From assembly GCA_963667515.2 (NCBI GenBank), contig CAXXXY010000002.1, positions 186,001 to 250,000 of the forward strand: 64,000 nt of DNA, in the 5' to 3' direction. Below, one piece after another: positions 24,954 to 34,312 of the stretch. This DNA is from VYDC01 sp963667515 (GTDB lineage: Bacteria > Chloroflexota > Dehalococcoidia > UBA2979). The notes beneath the pieces are model-generated. The model was not told the DNA's origin. It did no database searches and saw nothing but the letters and a program-made list of their open reading frames with translations. Position numbers and translations under genes: made by a program. The stretch's first letter is position 1. The number at the start of each line of letters is the position of its first letter.

Positions 24954-26393
24954 GTGAGCGCCGAGCTCTCGCCGGGAGCGCCGCTCCCGGCCGCGAGAGG
25001 ACGCCTGCGCGTGCCCATCTCCCCACCCGCCGCGCCCCGGCTCGGCCGTCGCGCCTTCCTCGCGGGCGCCGCCAGCGCTGCCGGCGCGGCGGCGGCGCTG
25101 CTGCTGCACCCCGGCGCGCCGCTGCGCGGCGGGGTGCGTCGCGCGGCGGCGAGCGCGCCCGCGCGCGGCGCCGGCCCGGCCTCGCGAGCGACGCGGCCGC
25201 TGCCAACGCTCGCGCGCTCCTCCGCCGCCCCGCCCGAGCCGAGCCACCTCGCCTGGGTGTGGGCGTTCCGCCACGACGGGACGCCCGAGCGGATCCGCGA
25301 CGTGCTGGCGGAGCACGGCCTCGGCATCGTCCTCAAGACGCACGACGGCACGGACTGGATGTCGGAGTTCGACCCCGGCCCGGGCGCCATCGACGGCCCC
25401 GGCCGCGTCGCCGAGCTGGCGCGCTTCTTCGAGCAGGCCGGCGTCCCCTTCCACGCCTGGACGGTGCTGCAGGGCCACGAGCCCGAGCGCGAGGCGGAGC
25501 TGGCGGCGCGGGTGCTGGACGCCGGCGCGCGCAGCGTCTTCCTGGATCTGGAGGCGCACGCCGGCTTCTGGCGCGGCTCGCCCACGGCCGCGCTGCGCTT
25601 CGGCGAGGAGCTGCGCCGCAGGCGCCCCGACGCGTGGCTCCCCGTCTCCGTGGACGCGCGGCCGTGGGAAATCGCGCGCGTACCACTCGCCGAATTCGCG
25701 AGCTTCGCCGACGAGGTCGCGCCGCAGGCGTACTGGGGCGCCTTCGACTCGCGCGACAACCTCGCGAGCTACCGCGAGTGGGGCGAGGAGCCCGCCGAGG
25801 GGCGCATCACGCCGGCCTCCGTCCTGGAGGCGGCGTCGCGAGCGCTGGCGCCGTTCGGCCTGCCCGTGCACCCGATCGGCGACGGCACCGTCGAGGACGC
25901 GGGGCAGTGGACGGACTTCGTCGACCGCTCGCTGCGGGCGCACGCGGAGTCCGTCTCCGTGTGGCGCTTCGGCGTGACGGCGGATGCGGTGTGGCGGCTG
26001 CTGGCGGCCAACCCGCCGCGGCCGGCCAGCTACCTCGTGCAGCCCGGCGACACGCTCTCGGAGCTCGCCGAGGCGTGGCACACGGACACGGCCGCGATCG
26101 CCCGTGCCAACGAGATCACGAACCCGAACCTGCTCTACGTGGGGCAGCGGCTCCGGGTGCCGCGTAGCGGCGCCGCCGTCGTGGGCATCCCGCCCGTGGA
26201 CATGACGCCCGTGCCCGCCACCCCGCCGCCGACCGCGCCGCCACCACCGCCGGCCTCGTACGTCGTGCAGCCCGGCGACACGCTGTGGGCGCTCGCCCAG
26301 GAGCGCGGGACCACCGTCGAGGCGATCGCGAGCGCGAACCGGATCGCGGACGCCTCGCACATCTGGGTCGGGCAGCTGCTGCGCCTCCCCTAG
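24954..26393 (+). CDS. Tat-exported protein with TIM-barrel-like domain and two LysM repeats
   Basis: 479 residues. A twin-arginine signal (LGRRAFLAGAASAAGAAAALLL, residues about 30-51), a low-complexity linker, then an approximately 250-residue domain beginning HLAWVWAFRHDGTPERIRDVL with FLDLEAHAGFW and VAPQAYWGAFDS, which looks like a GH25/GH18-type barrel. Two LysM cell-wall-binding repeats follow: SYLVQPGDTLSELAEAWHTD...LYVGQRLRVP and SYVVQPGDTLWALAQERGTT...IWVGQLLRLP, separated by a Pro-rich linker. Likely binds and perhaps hydrolyses peptidoglycan outside the cell; the catalytic residues are not certain. Confidence 0.78.
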   Translation: MSAELSPGAPLPAARGRLRVPISPPAAPRLGRRAFLAGAASAAGAAAALLLHPGAPLRGGVRRAAASAPARGAGPASRATRPLPTLARSSAAPPEPSHLAWVWAFRHDGTPERIRDVLAEHGLGIVLKTHDGTDWMSEFDPGPGAIDGPGRVAELARFFEQAGVPFHAWTVLQGHEPEREAELAARVLDAGARSVFLDLEAHAGFWRGSPTAALRFGEELRRRRPDAWLPVSVDARPWEIARVPLAEFASFADEVAPQAYWGAFDSRDNLASYREWGEEPAEGRITPASVLEAASRALAPFGLPVHPIGDGTVEDAGQWTDFVDRSLRAHAESVSVWRFGVTADAVWRLLAANPPRPASYLVQPGDTLSELAEAWHTDTAAIARANEITNPNLLYVGQRLRVPRSGAAVVGIPPVDMTPVPATPPPTAPPPPPASYVVQPGDTLWALAQERGTTVEAIASANRIADASHIWVGQLLRLP

Positions 26394-26505
26394 CCCCGCC
26401 GCGCCCCCAGCGCCTCTCGGGAGCCCCCCCGGGCCGCGACCCGGTTCCGCCGAGCGGCGCGCGCGGTGCATACTCACGCGCGCCCGGAGCGATCGAGGAG
26501 GCCGC

Positions 26506-27699
26506 GTGGATCTCGACACCCTGCGACTGAACGAGGCCGAGGAGTGGATCACCTTCGGCGCGGTGGCCGGCGGGGTCTTCGTCGCGCTCTACGTGCTGCG
26601 CTGGCTGGCGGTGCACTTCACGGAGCGCGGGCCGGAGCGCGCCGGCCTCGCGACGGTGCGCTCGCTGATCACCGACCTCGAGCGGCGCACGAACCTCGTG
26701 GTGATGGCGCTGGTGGCGCTCTTCATCGGCTCGCGCTCGCTGATCCTCACGAGCGAGCTCGACAACGCGGCACGCGCGCTCACCGTGATCGTGCTGCTGC
26801 TGCAGGCGGGCATCTGGGGCGCCGCGAGCATCCGCTTCGCCGCGTGCACCTACGAGCAGGGCGCGGGCGCCGACAGCCCCCTCGCCGGCGGCCTGGGCGC
26901 GATCCGCTACTTCGGCACCTTCATCATGTGGGTGCTGGTCCTGCTGCTGGTGCTCGACAACCTCGGCGTGCAGGTGACGGCGCTGGTCGCGGGCCTCGGC
27001 ATCGGCGGCATCGCCGTCGCGCTCGCCGCGCAGTCGGTGCTCGGCGATCTCTTCGCCTCGTTCGCGATCGTCGTCGACAAGCCGTTCAAGGAAGGCGACT
27101 TCATCATCGTCGGGGACCTGATGGGCTCGGTGGAGCACGTCGGCATCAAGACCACGCGCGTGCGCAGCCTGTGGGGCGAGCAGCTCGTCTTCTCCAACAG
27201 CGACCTGACGAGCAGCCGCATCCGCAACTTCGGGCTGATGCAGCAGCGGCGCGTGCTGTTCTCCGTCGGCATCACCTACGACACGCCGCCCGACGCCGTG
27301 GAGCGCATCCCCGCGATGGTCCGCGAGGCCGTCGAGGCGCAGGAGCTCACCCGCTTCGACCGCGCGCACTTCAGCGCCTACGGCGACTCCTCGCTGGACA
27401 TGGAGGTCGTCTACTACGTCCTGTCCGGGGACTACAACGTCCACATGGACATCCAGCAGGGCATCAACCTGGCGCTGCTGCGCCGCTTCGCGGACGAGGG
27501 CATCGAGTTCGCCTTCCCCACGCGCACGCTGCACGTCTACGGCGAGGAGCTGACGCCGGCGCCCGCCGTCGGCGCCGCGCGGCCGAGCCCCGCGGCCGGG
27601 CCTCCGCGCCCGAGCCCCGCGCCCCCACCGCCGAGCCGCCCCCCGGCTCGCCGAGGCGGAGCCGGGGACGACTCGGGCGACGGCGGCGGCGGCGAGTAG
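26506..27699 (+). CDS. Small-conductance mechanosensitive channel (MscS family)
   Basis: 397 residues. Four hydrophobic segments precede the MscS pore helix and beta domain: LGVQVTALVAGLGIGGIAVALAAQSVLGDLFASF, then VDKPFKEGDFIIVGDLMGSVEHVGIKTTRVRSLWGEQLVFSNSDL, the best-conserved block of the family. The C-terminal alpha/beta domain ends with EGIEFAFPTRTLHVYGE and a Pro/Ala/Gly-rich tail. Releases solutes on hypo-osmotic shock. GTG 26506 has GAGGAGG four bases upstream; CATACT at 26469-26474 is a possible -10. Confidence 0.9.
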   Translation: MDLDTLRLNEAEEWITFGAVAGGVFVALYVLRWLAVHFTERGPERAGLATVRSLITDLERRTNLVVMALVALFIGSRSLILTSELDNAARALTVIVLLLQAGIWGAASIRFAACTYEQGAGADSPLAGGLGAIRYFGTFIMWVLVLLLVLDNLGVQVTALVAGLGIGGIAVALAAQSVLGDLFASFAIVVDKPFKEGDFIIVGDLMGSVEHVGIKTTRVRSLWGEQLVFSNSDLTSSRIRNFGLMQQRRVLFSVGITYDTPPDAVERIPAMVREAVEAQELTRFDRAHFSAYGDSSLDMEVVYYVLSGDYNVHMDIQQGINLALLRRFADEGIEFAFPTRTLHVYGEELTPAPAVGAARPSPAAGPPRPSPAPPPPSRPPARRGGAGDDSGDGGGGE

Positions 27700-27743
27700 C
27701 CCCTCGGGCGCCCACCCGTGGCCCGGCGAGGGGAGGGGCGGCC

Positions 27744-28439
27744 GTGGGCGCGCTCGTCGAGCTCAGCCACCCGATCGAGGCGGGGATGCGCACCTACCCC
27801 GGCCTCCCCGGCCCCGTCGTCGGCGAGCACCTCGCGCGCACCGCCTCGCGCGCGCACTACGCGCCGGGCACGGAGTTCTCCGTCGGCCGCATCGAGATGG
27901 TGGGCAACACCGGCACCTACCTGGACGCGCCGTTCCACCGCTTCGCGGACGGAGCCGACCTCGCGGCGCTCGCGCTCGAGGCGCTGGTCGAGCTGCCGGG
28001 CCTGCTCGTGCGCGCCCCCGCCGAGGGGCAGCGCGCGATCGACGTCGAGGCGCTCGCCCGCGCCCTCGACGGCCGCGATCCGCGCGGCTGCGCCGTGCTG
28101 CTGCACACGGGCTGGGCGCGGCTGTGGGGGCAGGCCGCCTACCTCAACGACTCGCGCCACCCCTACCTCGCGCGGGAGGCCGCCGAGCGGCTGGCGGCAG
28201 CCGGCGCGGCGCTCGTCGGCATCGACTCGCTGAACATCGACGACACCGCAGACGGCGAGCGGCCCGCGCACACGGCGCTGCTGGGCGCCGGCATCCCCAT
28301 CGTCGAGCACCTGTGCGGCCTCGACGCCCTGCTACCGGGCTTCCGCTTCAGCGCGGCGCCGGCGCCGGTGCGTGGCATGGGCAGCTTCCCGGTGCGCGCG
28401 TACGCGCGGCTGCCCGACGACGCGGGCGGCGAGGGGTGA
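27744..28439 (+). CDS. Cyclase-family (kynurenine-formamidase-like) metal hydrolase
   Basis: 231 residues, Pfam 'Cyclase' type: VELSHPIEAGMRTYPGLP at the N-terminus, GNTGTYLDAPFHRFADG where the family metal site is HxGTHxDxPxH, then LLHTGW and IDSLNIDD and IVEHLCGLDAL. The first His of the usual motif is Asn and the second is Tyr here, so metal binding may be altered, as in some subfamilies. GTG 27744 follows GAGGGGAGGGG. The stop overlaps the next gene as GTGA. Confidence 0.8.
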   Translation: MGALVELSHPIEAGMRTYPGLPGPVVGEHLARTASRAHYAPGTEFSVGRIEMVGNTGTYLDAPFHRFADGADLAALALEALVELPGLLVRAPAEGQRAIDVEALARALDGRDPRGCAVLLHTGWARLWGQAAYLNDSRHPYLAREAAERLAAAGAALVGIDSLNIDDTADGERPAHTALLGAGIPIVEHLCGLDALLPGFRFSAAPAPVRGMGSFPVRAYARLPDDAGGEG

Positions 28440-29107
28440 GCGACCTCGACAGGCCTCCGCCCGACGCCGCCGGCGATCGCCCGATCACGGAGCGCCGGCT
28501 GCGGCGCATGCGCGCGGTGCTGGAGCGGCGCCAGCCGACCCTGGCGGTGGTGCTGGAGAACGTCCACGACCGCCACAATGCCTCCGCCGTGCTGCGGAGC
28601 TGCGACGCCTTCGGCGTGGGCGCGGTGCACTTGCTCTACACCGACGAGGCGTTCCCCCGCGTCGCGGACAGCGTGGCCGGGCACGCGAAGCGCTGGCTCG
28701 CGCTCGAGCCCTGGGACGACCGCGCGGCCTGCGCCGCCGCCCTGCGCGAACGCGGGCTGGCGCTCTACGCCACGGCGCCCGGGCCGGGCGCCGTCCCCTA
28801 CACCGAGGTCGACTGGACGCGCCCGGCGGCGATCGCCCTCGGCAACGAGAACCGCGGCTGCTCGGCGGAGCTGCTGGCGCTCGCGGATGCGCGCGTGTGG
28901 GTGCCGATGCGCGGGATGGTAGAGAGCCTCAACGTCTCGGTCGCCGCCGCGACCGTGCTTGCGGAGGCGGCGCGGCAGCGCGAGGCGGCGGGCATGTACG
29001 CGCCGCGCTGGGACGAGGAGCGCGAGCGAGCGCTCGCCGCGTGGCTGGCCCGCGAGCGGCGCGAGCCGCCGTCGTCGTCGGACGGGGCGGGGGGGGCGGT
29101 GGGCTAG
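28436..29107 (+). CDS. SpoU/TrmH-family RNA 2'-O-methyltransferase
   Basis: 223 residues, a knotted SPOUT methyltransferase. Motif 1 VLENVHDRHNASAVLRSCDAFGV, motif 2 IALGNENRGCS, motif 3 VPMRGMVESLNVSVAAAT; these are the TrmH (tRNA Gm18) signatures, so tRNA is the likely substrate, though rRNA cannot be excluded. The C-terminal charged tail is also TrmH-like. Its stop TAG lies in the GCTAGG target used by IS481 copy 2. Confidence 0.88.
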   Translation: MSDLDRPPPDAAGDRPITERRLRRMRAVLERRQPTLAVVLENVHDRHNASAVLRSCDAFGVGAVHLLYTDEAFPRVADSVAGHAKRWLALEPWDDRAACAAALRERGLALYATAPGPGAVPYTEVDWTRPAAIALGNENRGCSAELLALADARVWVPMRGMVESLNVSVAAATVLAEAARQREAAGMYAPRWDEERERALAAWLARERREPPSSSDGAGGAVG

Positions 29108-29108
29108 G

Positions 29109-30164
29109 TGTACTACCCAGGAAGGTTGTTCACAGGCGGGAGGCGGGGACGGCCCCGCCGACGCCGCCGTGCGGTCGGCGGTGATTGTAGCGGTAGAGCC
29201 AGCGTGGGAGCTGGCGCAGCCGCTCGGCGTTGGAGCGGTAGGGGCGGGCGTAGGCCCACTCGTTCTGCAGGATCTGGATGAAACGCTCGGCTTTGCCGTT
29301 CGTCTGCGGGCGGTAGGGCCGCGTGTGCGACAGCCGCACGTCTGCGGCAGCGGCGGCGCCGTGGAAGCTGCGGGCGACGGTGTAGGCCTTCGCGTTGTCG
29401 GTCAGGACCCGGCGCACGCGCACGCGCACGCCACGCCGGCGGAAGGCCGCGAGCGCCTGCTCGAGGAAGGCGGCGCAGCTCGCGCCACGCTCGTCGGGCA
29501 GGACGGAGACGTAGGCGTAACGGCTGTGGTCGTCGACGGCGACGTGTAGGTACTCCAGCCCCAGCGAACGCCGCGAATGCGGCCCGGAGCGCGTCTCGGC
29601 GAAGCCAGGCGCCATTCGCTTGCCGCCGCCCTCGGGGACGCGCCCGAGCTTCTTCACGTCGAGATGCAGCAGGTCGCCGGGGGCGTCGTGCTCGTAGCGG
29701 ACCGGCTCCCGGGTGACGCGGTGCAGGCGGTCGAGCCGGTTGAGGCCGCGGCGCCGCAGCACGGCGTAGACCGTGGAGCGGGCGACCCCGAGCGCCCACT
29801 GGATGCGATGCGGCCCGAATCCCTGCGTGCGTCGCACGGCGCAGATGCGTCGCTCCAGCTCGGGCGGCGTGCGCCGGGGATGCGCGCGCGGGGCGGAGCT
29901 GCGGTCCTCGAGCCCTGCCGCTCCCTCCGCCCGGAAGCGCCCCAGCCACTTGGCAACGGTGTGGCGGGAGACGCGGAAGTGGCGAGCGACCTCAGCCTGG
30001 GGCCAGCCGGCGTCCACTTCCCGCACGAGCTCGAGTCGGGTCAGCGGCGTCAGCCGCGCGTTACGATGGGCCATGAGGGTGTCCTCTCCTCGCTACTGCC
30101 GTGCTGTCACACACAGCAGCGGGCGAGGCCCCTCATCCTCTCAACAACCTACGTGGGAACTACA
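29109..30164 (-). mobile_element. IS481-family insertion sequence, copy 2 (1,056 bp)
   Basis: Nearly identical to copy 1, 6 bp longer because of an extra CGCACG unit in the transposase. Flanks are GCTAGG (29103-29108) and GTTAGG (30165-30170): a 6-bp NCTAGN duplication with one C-to-T change. The insertion is between the stop codons of the TrmH-like gene and the convergent PAS-like gene. Confidence 0.92.
29130..30074 (-). CDS. IS481-family DDE transposase, copy 2
   Basis: 314 residues, intact. Same motifs as copy 1 (HTH; LDVKKLG, TDNAKAY, KAERFIQ). Differences are an additional Arg-Val pair (RVRVRVRR versus RVRVRR) and Ala for Thr at about residue 50. Near-identity of the two copies points to recent transposition. 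Confidence 0.92.
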   Translation of the reverse strand: MAHRNARLTPLTRLELVREVDAGWPQAEVARHFRVSRHTVAKWLGRFRAEGAAGLEDRSSAPRAHPRRTPPELERRICAVRRTQGFGPHRIQWALGVARSTVYAVLRRRGLNRLDRLHRVTREPVRYEHDAPGDLLHLDVKKLGRVPEGGGKRMAPGFAETRSGPHSRRSLGLEYLHVAVDDHSRYAYVSVLPDERGASCAAFLEQALAAFRRRGVRVRVRRVLTDNAKAYTVARSFHGAAAAADVRLSHTRPYRPQTNGKAERFIQILQNEWAYARPYRSNAERLRQLPRWLYRYNHRRPHGGVGGAVPASRL

Positions 30165-30165
30165 G

Positions 30166-30639
30166 TTAGGCGGCGTCCGTGTCCGTCTGCAGCGCCGCGA
30201 GCTGACCCCACACGGAGGAGAGATCGATGCCCACGGCCAGCACGCTCCAGCCCTCGGGCCCACGCTCGACGGGCAGATAGCTCACGAGGATCCAGCGGTG
30301 GCCGGAGACGGGGCTCTCGACAGCCATCATCAACTGGCGGGTGCCGACACCCGTGCGCCGCACCTCCTGCGCCGGGTGGCTGATCAGCGGCAGCTCACGG
30401 CCAGCGTGGTCGTAGAAGCGCGAGCGCTCGGCGATGAAGGCGCCGGTCGGCTCCGGCCCGGCCGCGAACTGTCCGCGCAGCGCCGGGCTCGCGTATACGA
30501 AGTCGCCATCGTGCGCACGCAGCGAGACCACGATGCCGGCCTCCGCGAGCAGCGACTCAAGCACCCCTGCGGCGCTCGCCTGGTCGTCGGCGGAGAGTGC
30601 GTCGCGAAGCATCGTCGTGAGGCCGCCGGCAGGATCCAC
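30166..30639 (-). CDS. PAS-like sensory domain protein
   Basis: 157 residues from GTG 30639 (GGGAGGA eight bases upstream; an internal ATG at 30612 is the alternative). It reads like a free-standing PAS domain: LLAEAGIVVSLRAHDGDFVYASPALRG, FIAERSRFYDHAGRELPLISHPAQEVRRTG, then beta strands MMAVESPVSGHRWILVSYLPVERG and WSVLAVGIDLS. There is no kinase, cyclase or DNA-binding part. Its stop is now TAA, and the flank it shares with IS481 shows that it was TAG within CTAG before a C-to-T change. Divergent from the receiver fragment, so a lost two-component partner is possible. Confidence 0.6.
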   Translation of the reverse strand: MDPAGGLTTMLRDALSADDQASAAGVLESLLAEAGIVVSLRAHDGDFVYASPALRGQFAAGPEPTGAFIAERSRFYDHAGRELPLISHPAQEVRRTGVGTRQLMMAVESPVSGHRWILVSYLPVERGPEGWSVLAVGIDLSSVWGQLAALQTDTDAA

Positions 30640-30778
30640 GGGGCGGTCCTCCCTCGATCGGCCCCGGTGGGCCGCGGGCATGCCACGATCATCGGACTGA
30701 CCCGCCACTGGCCGCAGCGCCGCGGGCCACAGCTTGCCGCGGCCCGCGGCACCGCCGAGACTGGGCACGATCGCCACG

Positions 30779-31051
30779 GTGCTGATCGTCGAGGACGACG
30801 CCACCACCCGCGAGGCGGTGGCCCACAACCTGGAGCGCGACGGGCACAGCGTGCTGACCGCCGCCGACGGGGCTGCGGGCCTGGAGCTCGCGCGCGAGCG
30901 GCGCCCTGAACTGCTGCTGCTCGACATCATGCTCCCGCGGATGTCGGGCCTCGACATCTGCCGCATCCTGCGCGCCGAGCAATCGCTGCCGATCCTGCTG
31001 CTCACCGCGCGCGCGGGGGAGGCGGACACGGTGACCGGCCTGGAGCGCTGA
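30779..31051 (+). pseudogene. Response-regulator receiver domain, truncated (PhoB-like)
   Basis: About 90 residues of a receiver domain: VLIVEDDATTREAVAHNLERDGH, phospho-acceptor Asp in LLLLDIMLPRMSG, and the Thr in LPILLLTARAGEADTVTGLE. It ends at TGA 31049-31051 before the conserved Lys and lacks any DNA-binding output domain. At this point the sequence passes straight into pstA in another frame, so an internal deletion has removed the 3' half of the regulator together with whatever lay before pstA (normally phoR, pstS, pstC). Confidence 0.8.
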
Positions 31052-31826
31052 TCGGCATCGTGCTGCTCGCCGTGCTGCTGTTCGACGTGTGGCAGGACGG
31101 GGCGCGCTTCCTCTCGCTCGACTTCCTCGACCGCTTCCCCTCGCGCTTCCCGGCGCAAGCGGGCTTCAAGGCCGCGCTCTGGGGCAGCCTCTGGCTGATC
31201 GGGCTGACGGCGCTGCTCAGCTTCCCGATCGGCGTGGGCGCCGCGCTCTACCTGGAGGAGTACGCGGGGGGCGGGCGCGTCGCGCGGCTGATCCAGCTCA
31301 ACATCTCGAACCTCGCGGGCGTGCCCTCGATCGTCTTCGGCATCCTCGGCCTGCAGCTCTTCGTGCGCGGCACCGTCGGCATCGGGCCGGGCTACGGCGG
31401 CTTCGGCCGCTCCGTGCTGGCGGGCGCGCTGACGATCACGCTGCTGATCCTGCCGATCGTGATCGTGGCGGCGCAGGAGGCCGTGCGCGCGGTGCCGCCC
31501 TCCATCCGCGAGGCCTCCCACGGCATCGGCGCCACGCGCTGGCAGACCGTGTGGCACCACGTGCTACCGAGGGCGCTGCCGGGCATCCTCACGGGGTGAT
31601 CCTGGCGCTCTCCCGGGCGATCGGGGAGACTGCGCCGCTGATCATGATCGGCGCGCTCACCTTCGTGGCGTTCGTGCCGGAGGGCCCCGGCGACCCCTTC
31701 ACGGTGATGCCGATCTAGATCTTCAACTGGGTCGGCCGGCCGCAGGCGGACTTCCGGGACCTCGCGGCCACGGGGATCATCGTGCTGCTGGTGGTGCTGC
31801 TCGCGATGAACGCGTTCGCGGTGTAG
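31048..31826 (+). pseudogene. pstA: Phosphate ABC transporter permease PstA, degenerate
   Basis: Permease sequence begins abruptly at LIGIVLLAVLLFDVWQDG and continues through GFKAALWGSLWLIGLTALLSFPIGVGAALYLEEYA, NLAGVPSIVFGILGL and the EAA-type loop REASHGIGATRWQTVWHHVLP. A base is missing in the G tract at 31593-31596, giving a TGA. The next frame reads VILALSRAIGETAPLIMIGAL, then TAG (31716-31718) interrupts MPI/IFNWVGRPQADF, and a further TAG follows LLAMNAFAV. 5' truncation, one frameshift and one or two nonsense codons: not functional. Confidence 0.85.
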
Positions 31827-31950
31827 TCGGGACGGGTTCCCCCGAGCGGGAGGCGACGCCAGTGTCGATAGACGCGCGCGCCGAGGGCGCCCCGCCCGGC
31901 CCCGGCCGACCTGCCAGCGGCGAGCCCCCACCGCCCAGCCCGCACGCGTC

Positions 31951-32737
<787 letters not shown>

Positions 32738-32792
32738 GCTGGGCACACCGAGACTGCCCACGCCGGCCGCGCGCCCGCGAGGGAGAGATCCG

Positions 32793-33458
32793 ATGCCGCG
32801 CGAGGGATTCCACCGCGAGCTGGAGCAGCTGCAGGACTAAGTGCTGGAGCTGGGGTCGCTGGTCGATCGCGCCATCGACCGCGCGATGACCGCGCTCGTC
32901 GAGCGGGACCTCGCCCTCGCCGAGGCCGTGGTGCGCGAGGACGACGCGGTCAACCGCACGCGCTACGACATCGACACGGCGTGCCTCGCGCTGCTCGCGC
33001 AGCTGGCGCCGGTGGCGGGCGATCTGCGCGTCATCGTCTCCGTGCTCTCGATCGTCGGCGAGCTGGAGCGCATCGGCGACCACGCCGAGGGCATCGGTCG
33101 AATCGGGATCGTGATGGCCGACGAGCCGCTGGTGAAGCCGCTGGTGGACATCCCGCTGATGGCGGTGCGCGCCCGGCAGATGCTGCGCGACGCTTTGACC
33201 GCCTTCAGCGAGCGCGACATCCCGGCGGCCCACCGCGAGGGCGAGGCCGACGACGAGGTCGACGCGCTGCAGGAGCACGTCTACCATGACCTGATCGAGA
33301 TCATGCTGCGCGACCCGAGCGCGGTGCTGCCGTGCACGCACCTGCTGTGGGCCTCGCACAACCTCGAGCGCATCGCCGACCGCGCCACCAACTTCGCGGA
33401 GCGCGCCGTCTTCATGGCGACGGGCGCGCAGACGGAGATGAACGTCTCGACCTACTAG
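32793..33458 (+). pseudogene. phoU: Phosphate-signalling protein PhoU, stop at codon 16
   Basis: ATG 32793 (MPREGFHRELEQLQD) meets TAA at 32838-32840. The codon after it is GTG (32841) and from there 205 residues of PhoU follow intact: VLELGSLVDRAIDRAMTALVERDLALA, DLRVIVSVLSIVGELERIGDHAEGIGRI and THLLWASHNLERIADRATNFAERAVFMATG, i.e. the two three-helix bundles with their E/DxxxD metal motifs. Reinitiation at GTG could still give a nearly complete protein. The stop TAG shares a CTAG with the convergent DUF4202 gene. Confidence 0.8.
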
Positions 33459-34132
33459 CGGTCCGCGGCGTCGCCCGCGCCCACCACGGCGCGCTCGACG
33501 AGGGCGCGCCCCTCCTCGCTTAGCGGCAGCCCGAGCGCCAGCTCGCGGGCCGACGTGCTCATCTTGCGCCAGGTGCGCCTCAGCACGTGCTCCATCTGCT
33601 CGGCGTCCAGGCGGGCGCGCAGCTCCTCGTACTGCATCTCCAGGAAGACGAGGCAGAGCGCGTCCTCCAGCACCTGCACCTCGGCGTCGCTGCGCAGCCG
33701 CTCCTTGCGCACGATCGCCCCCACCCGCGCGACGGCGTCGCCGTCGTAGCCGGCCGCGCGCAGGATCGCGCCCACCTCCTCCGCGTGGCGCCGCTGGAGA
33801 TCGGCGCGCCAGCGGAGGTAGCCCGCGCGCCCCGCAGGCGCCGACGCACGCGGCACGGCCCAGCGGCGCAGGTGGTGGCCGCGCGCCGCCAGCAGCAGCT
33901 CCTCGCCGGCGTCCGGGCGCAGCCGGCGCACCCAGCGCGTCGCGAGCTCCGCGTGCGCCAGCTCCCTCGGCCGCAGCTCGCCGTCCAGCTCCACGCGCGT
34001 CGGGTCCTCGACGTTGGCGGCGTCGAGCGCCTCGATTGCCCGCGCCAGGCGGCCCGGCGGCTCGCCTCCTGCGGCGCCGCCCCCCGCGCCCGCCGCGCCG
34101 CCGCTAGCCACGGCGACGACCGGGGCGGGCAC
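33455..34132 (-). CDS. DUF4202 family protein
   Basis: 225 residues. A DUF4202 pattern: AIEALDAANVEDPTRVELDGELRPRELAHAELATRWVRRLRPDAGEELLLAARGHHLRRWAVPRAS, GRAGYLRWRADLQRRHAEEVGAILRAAGYD and VQVLEDALCLVFLEMQYEEL. The spaced His residues and the helical pattern recall HD-type phosphohydrolases, but activity is unknown to me. It is divergent from the siroheme reductase gene, with which I recall it often associates. The N-terminal 20 residues are Ala/Gly-rich, so the GTG 34132 start is uncertain. Confidence 0.8.
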   Translation of the reverse strand: MPAPVVAVASGGAAGAGGGAAGGEPPGRLARAIEALDAANVEDPTRVELDGELRPRELAHAELATRWVRRLRPDAGEELLLAARGHHLRRWAVPRASAPAGRAGYLRWRADLQRRHAEEVGAILRAAGYDGDAVARVGAIVRKERLRSDAEVQVLEDALCLVFLEMQYEELRARLDAEQMEHVLRRTWRKMSTSARELALGLPLSEEGRALVERAVVGAGDAADR

Positions 34133-34178
34133 GCGCGCCCTCGAGGGGTCGCGGGACGCGAGGCGAGGAGGGCTGTGC

Positions 34179-34216
34179 TACTATTCTCGGCATTGTCGAG
34201 CGAGTATATCGACAAT
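34179..34216 (+). promoter_or_regulatory. Promoter and palindromic operator candidate of the siroheme reductase gene
   Basis: TACTAT (34179-34184) is a plausible -10. Directly downstream lies a perfect 8-bp inverted repeat, ATTGTCGA (34192-34199) and TCGACAAT (34209-34216), with a 9-base AT-containing spacer, unusually AT-rich for this genome. A dimeric repressor binding at the transcription start would fit. The gene starts 97 bases further on. Confidence 0.55.
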
Positions 34217-34312
34217 CCGCTCCGGCGCCAGTTGGCGCACAATGCGGCGAGCAAATCGCCGCGGCGAGTCGCGGGCCGCCCCGGCGGGGCCCCGGAAGCT
34301 GGAGGAGTGCGC

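Noticed and set aside
30779..31599. A real fusion protein of a receiver domain and a permease
   Set aside because: The receiver frame stops at 31051 and the permease frame is different and itself broken.
31716..31718. TAG in pstA as a recoded (pyrrolysine-like) codon
   Set aside because: The gene has a truncation and a frameshift as well, and TAG is the common stop in this window.
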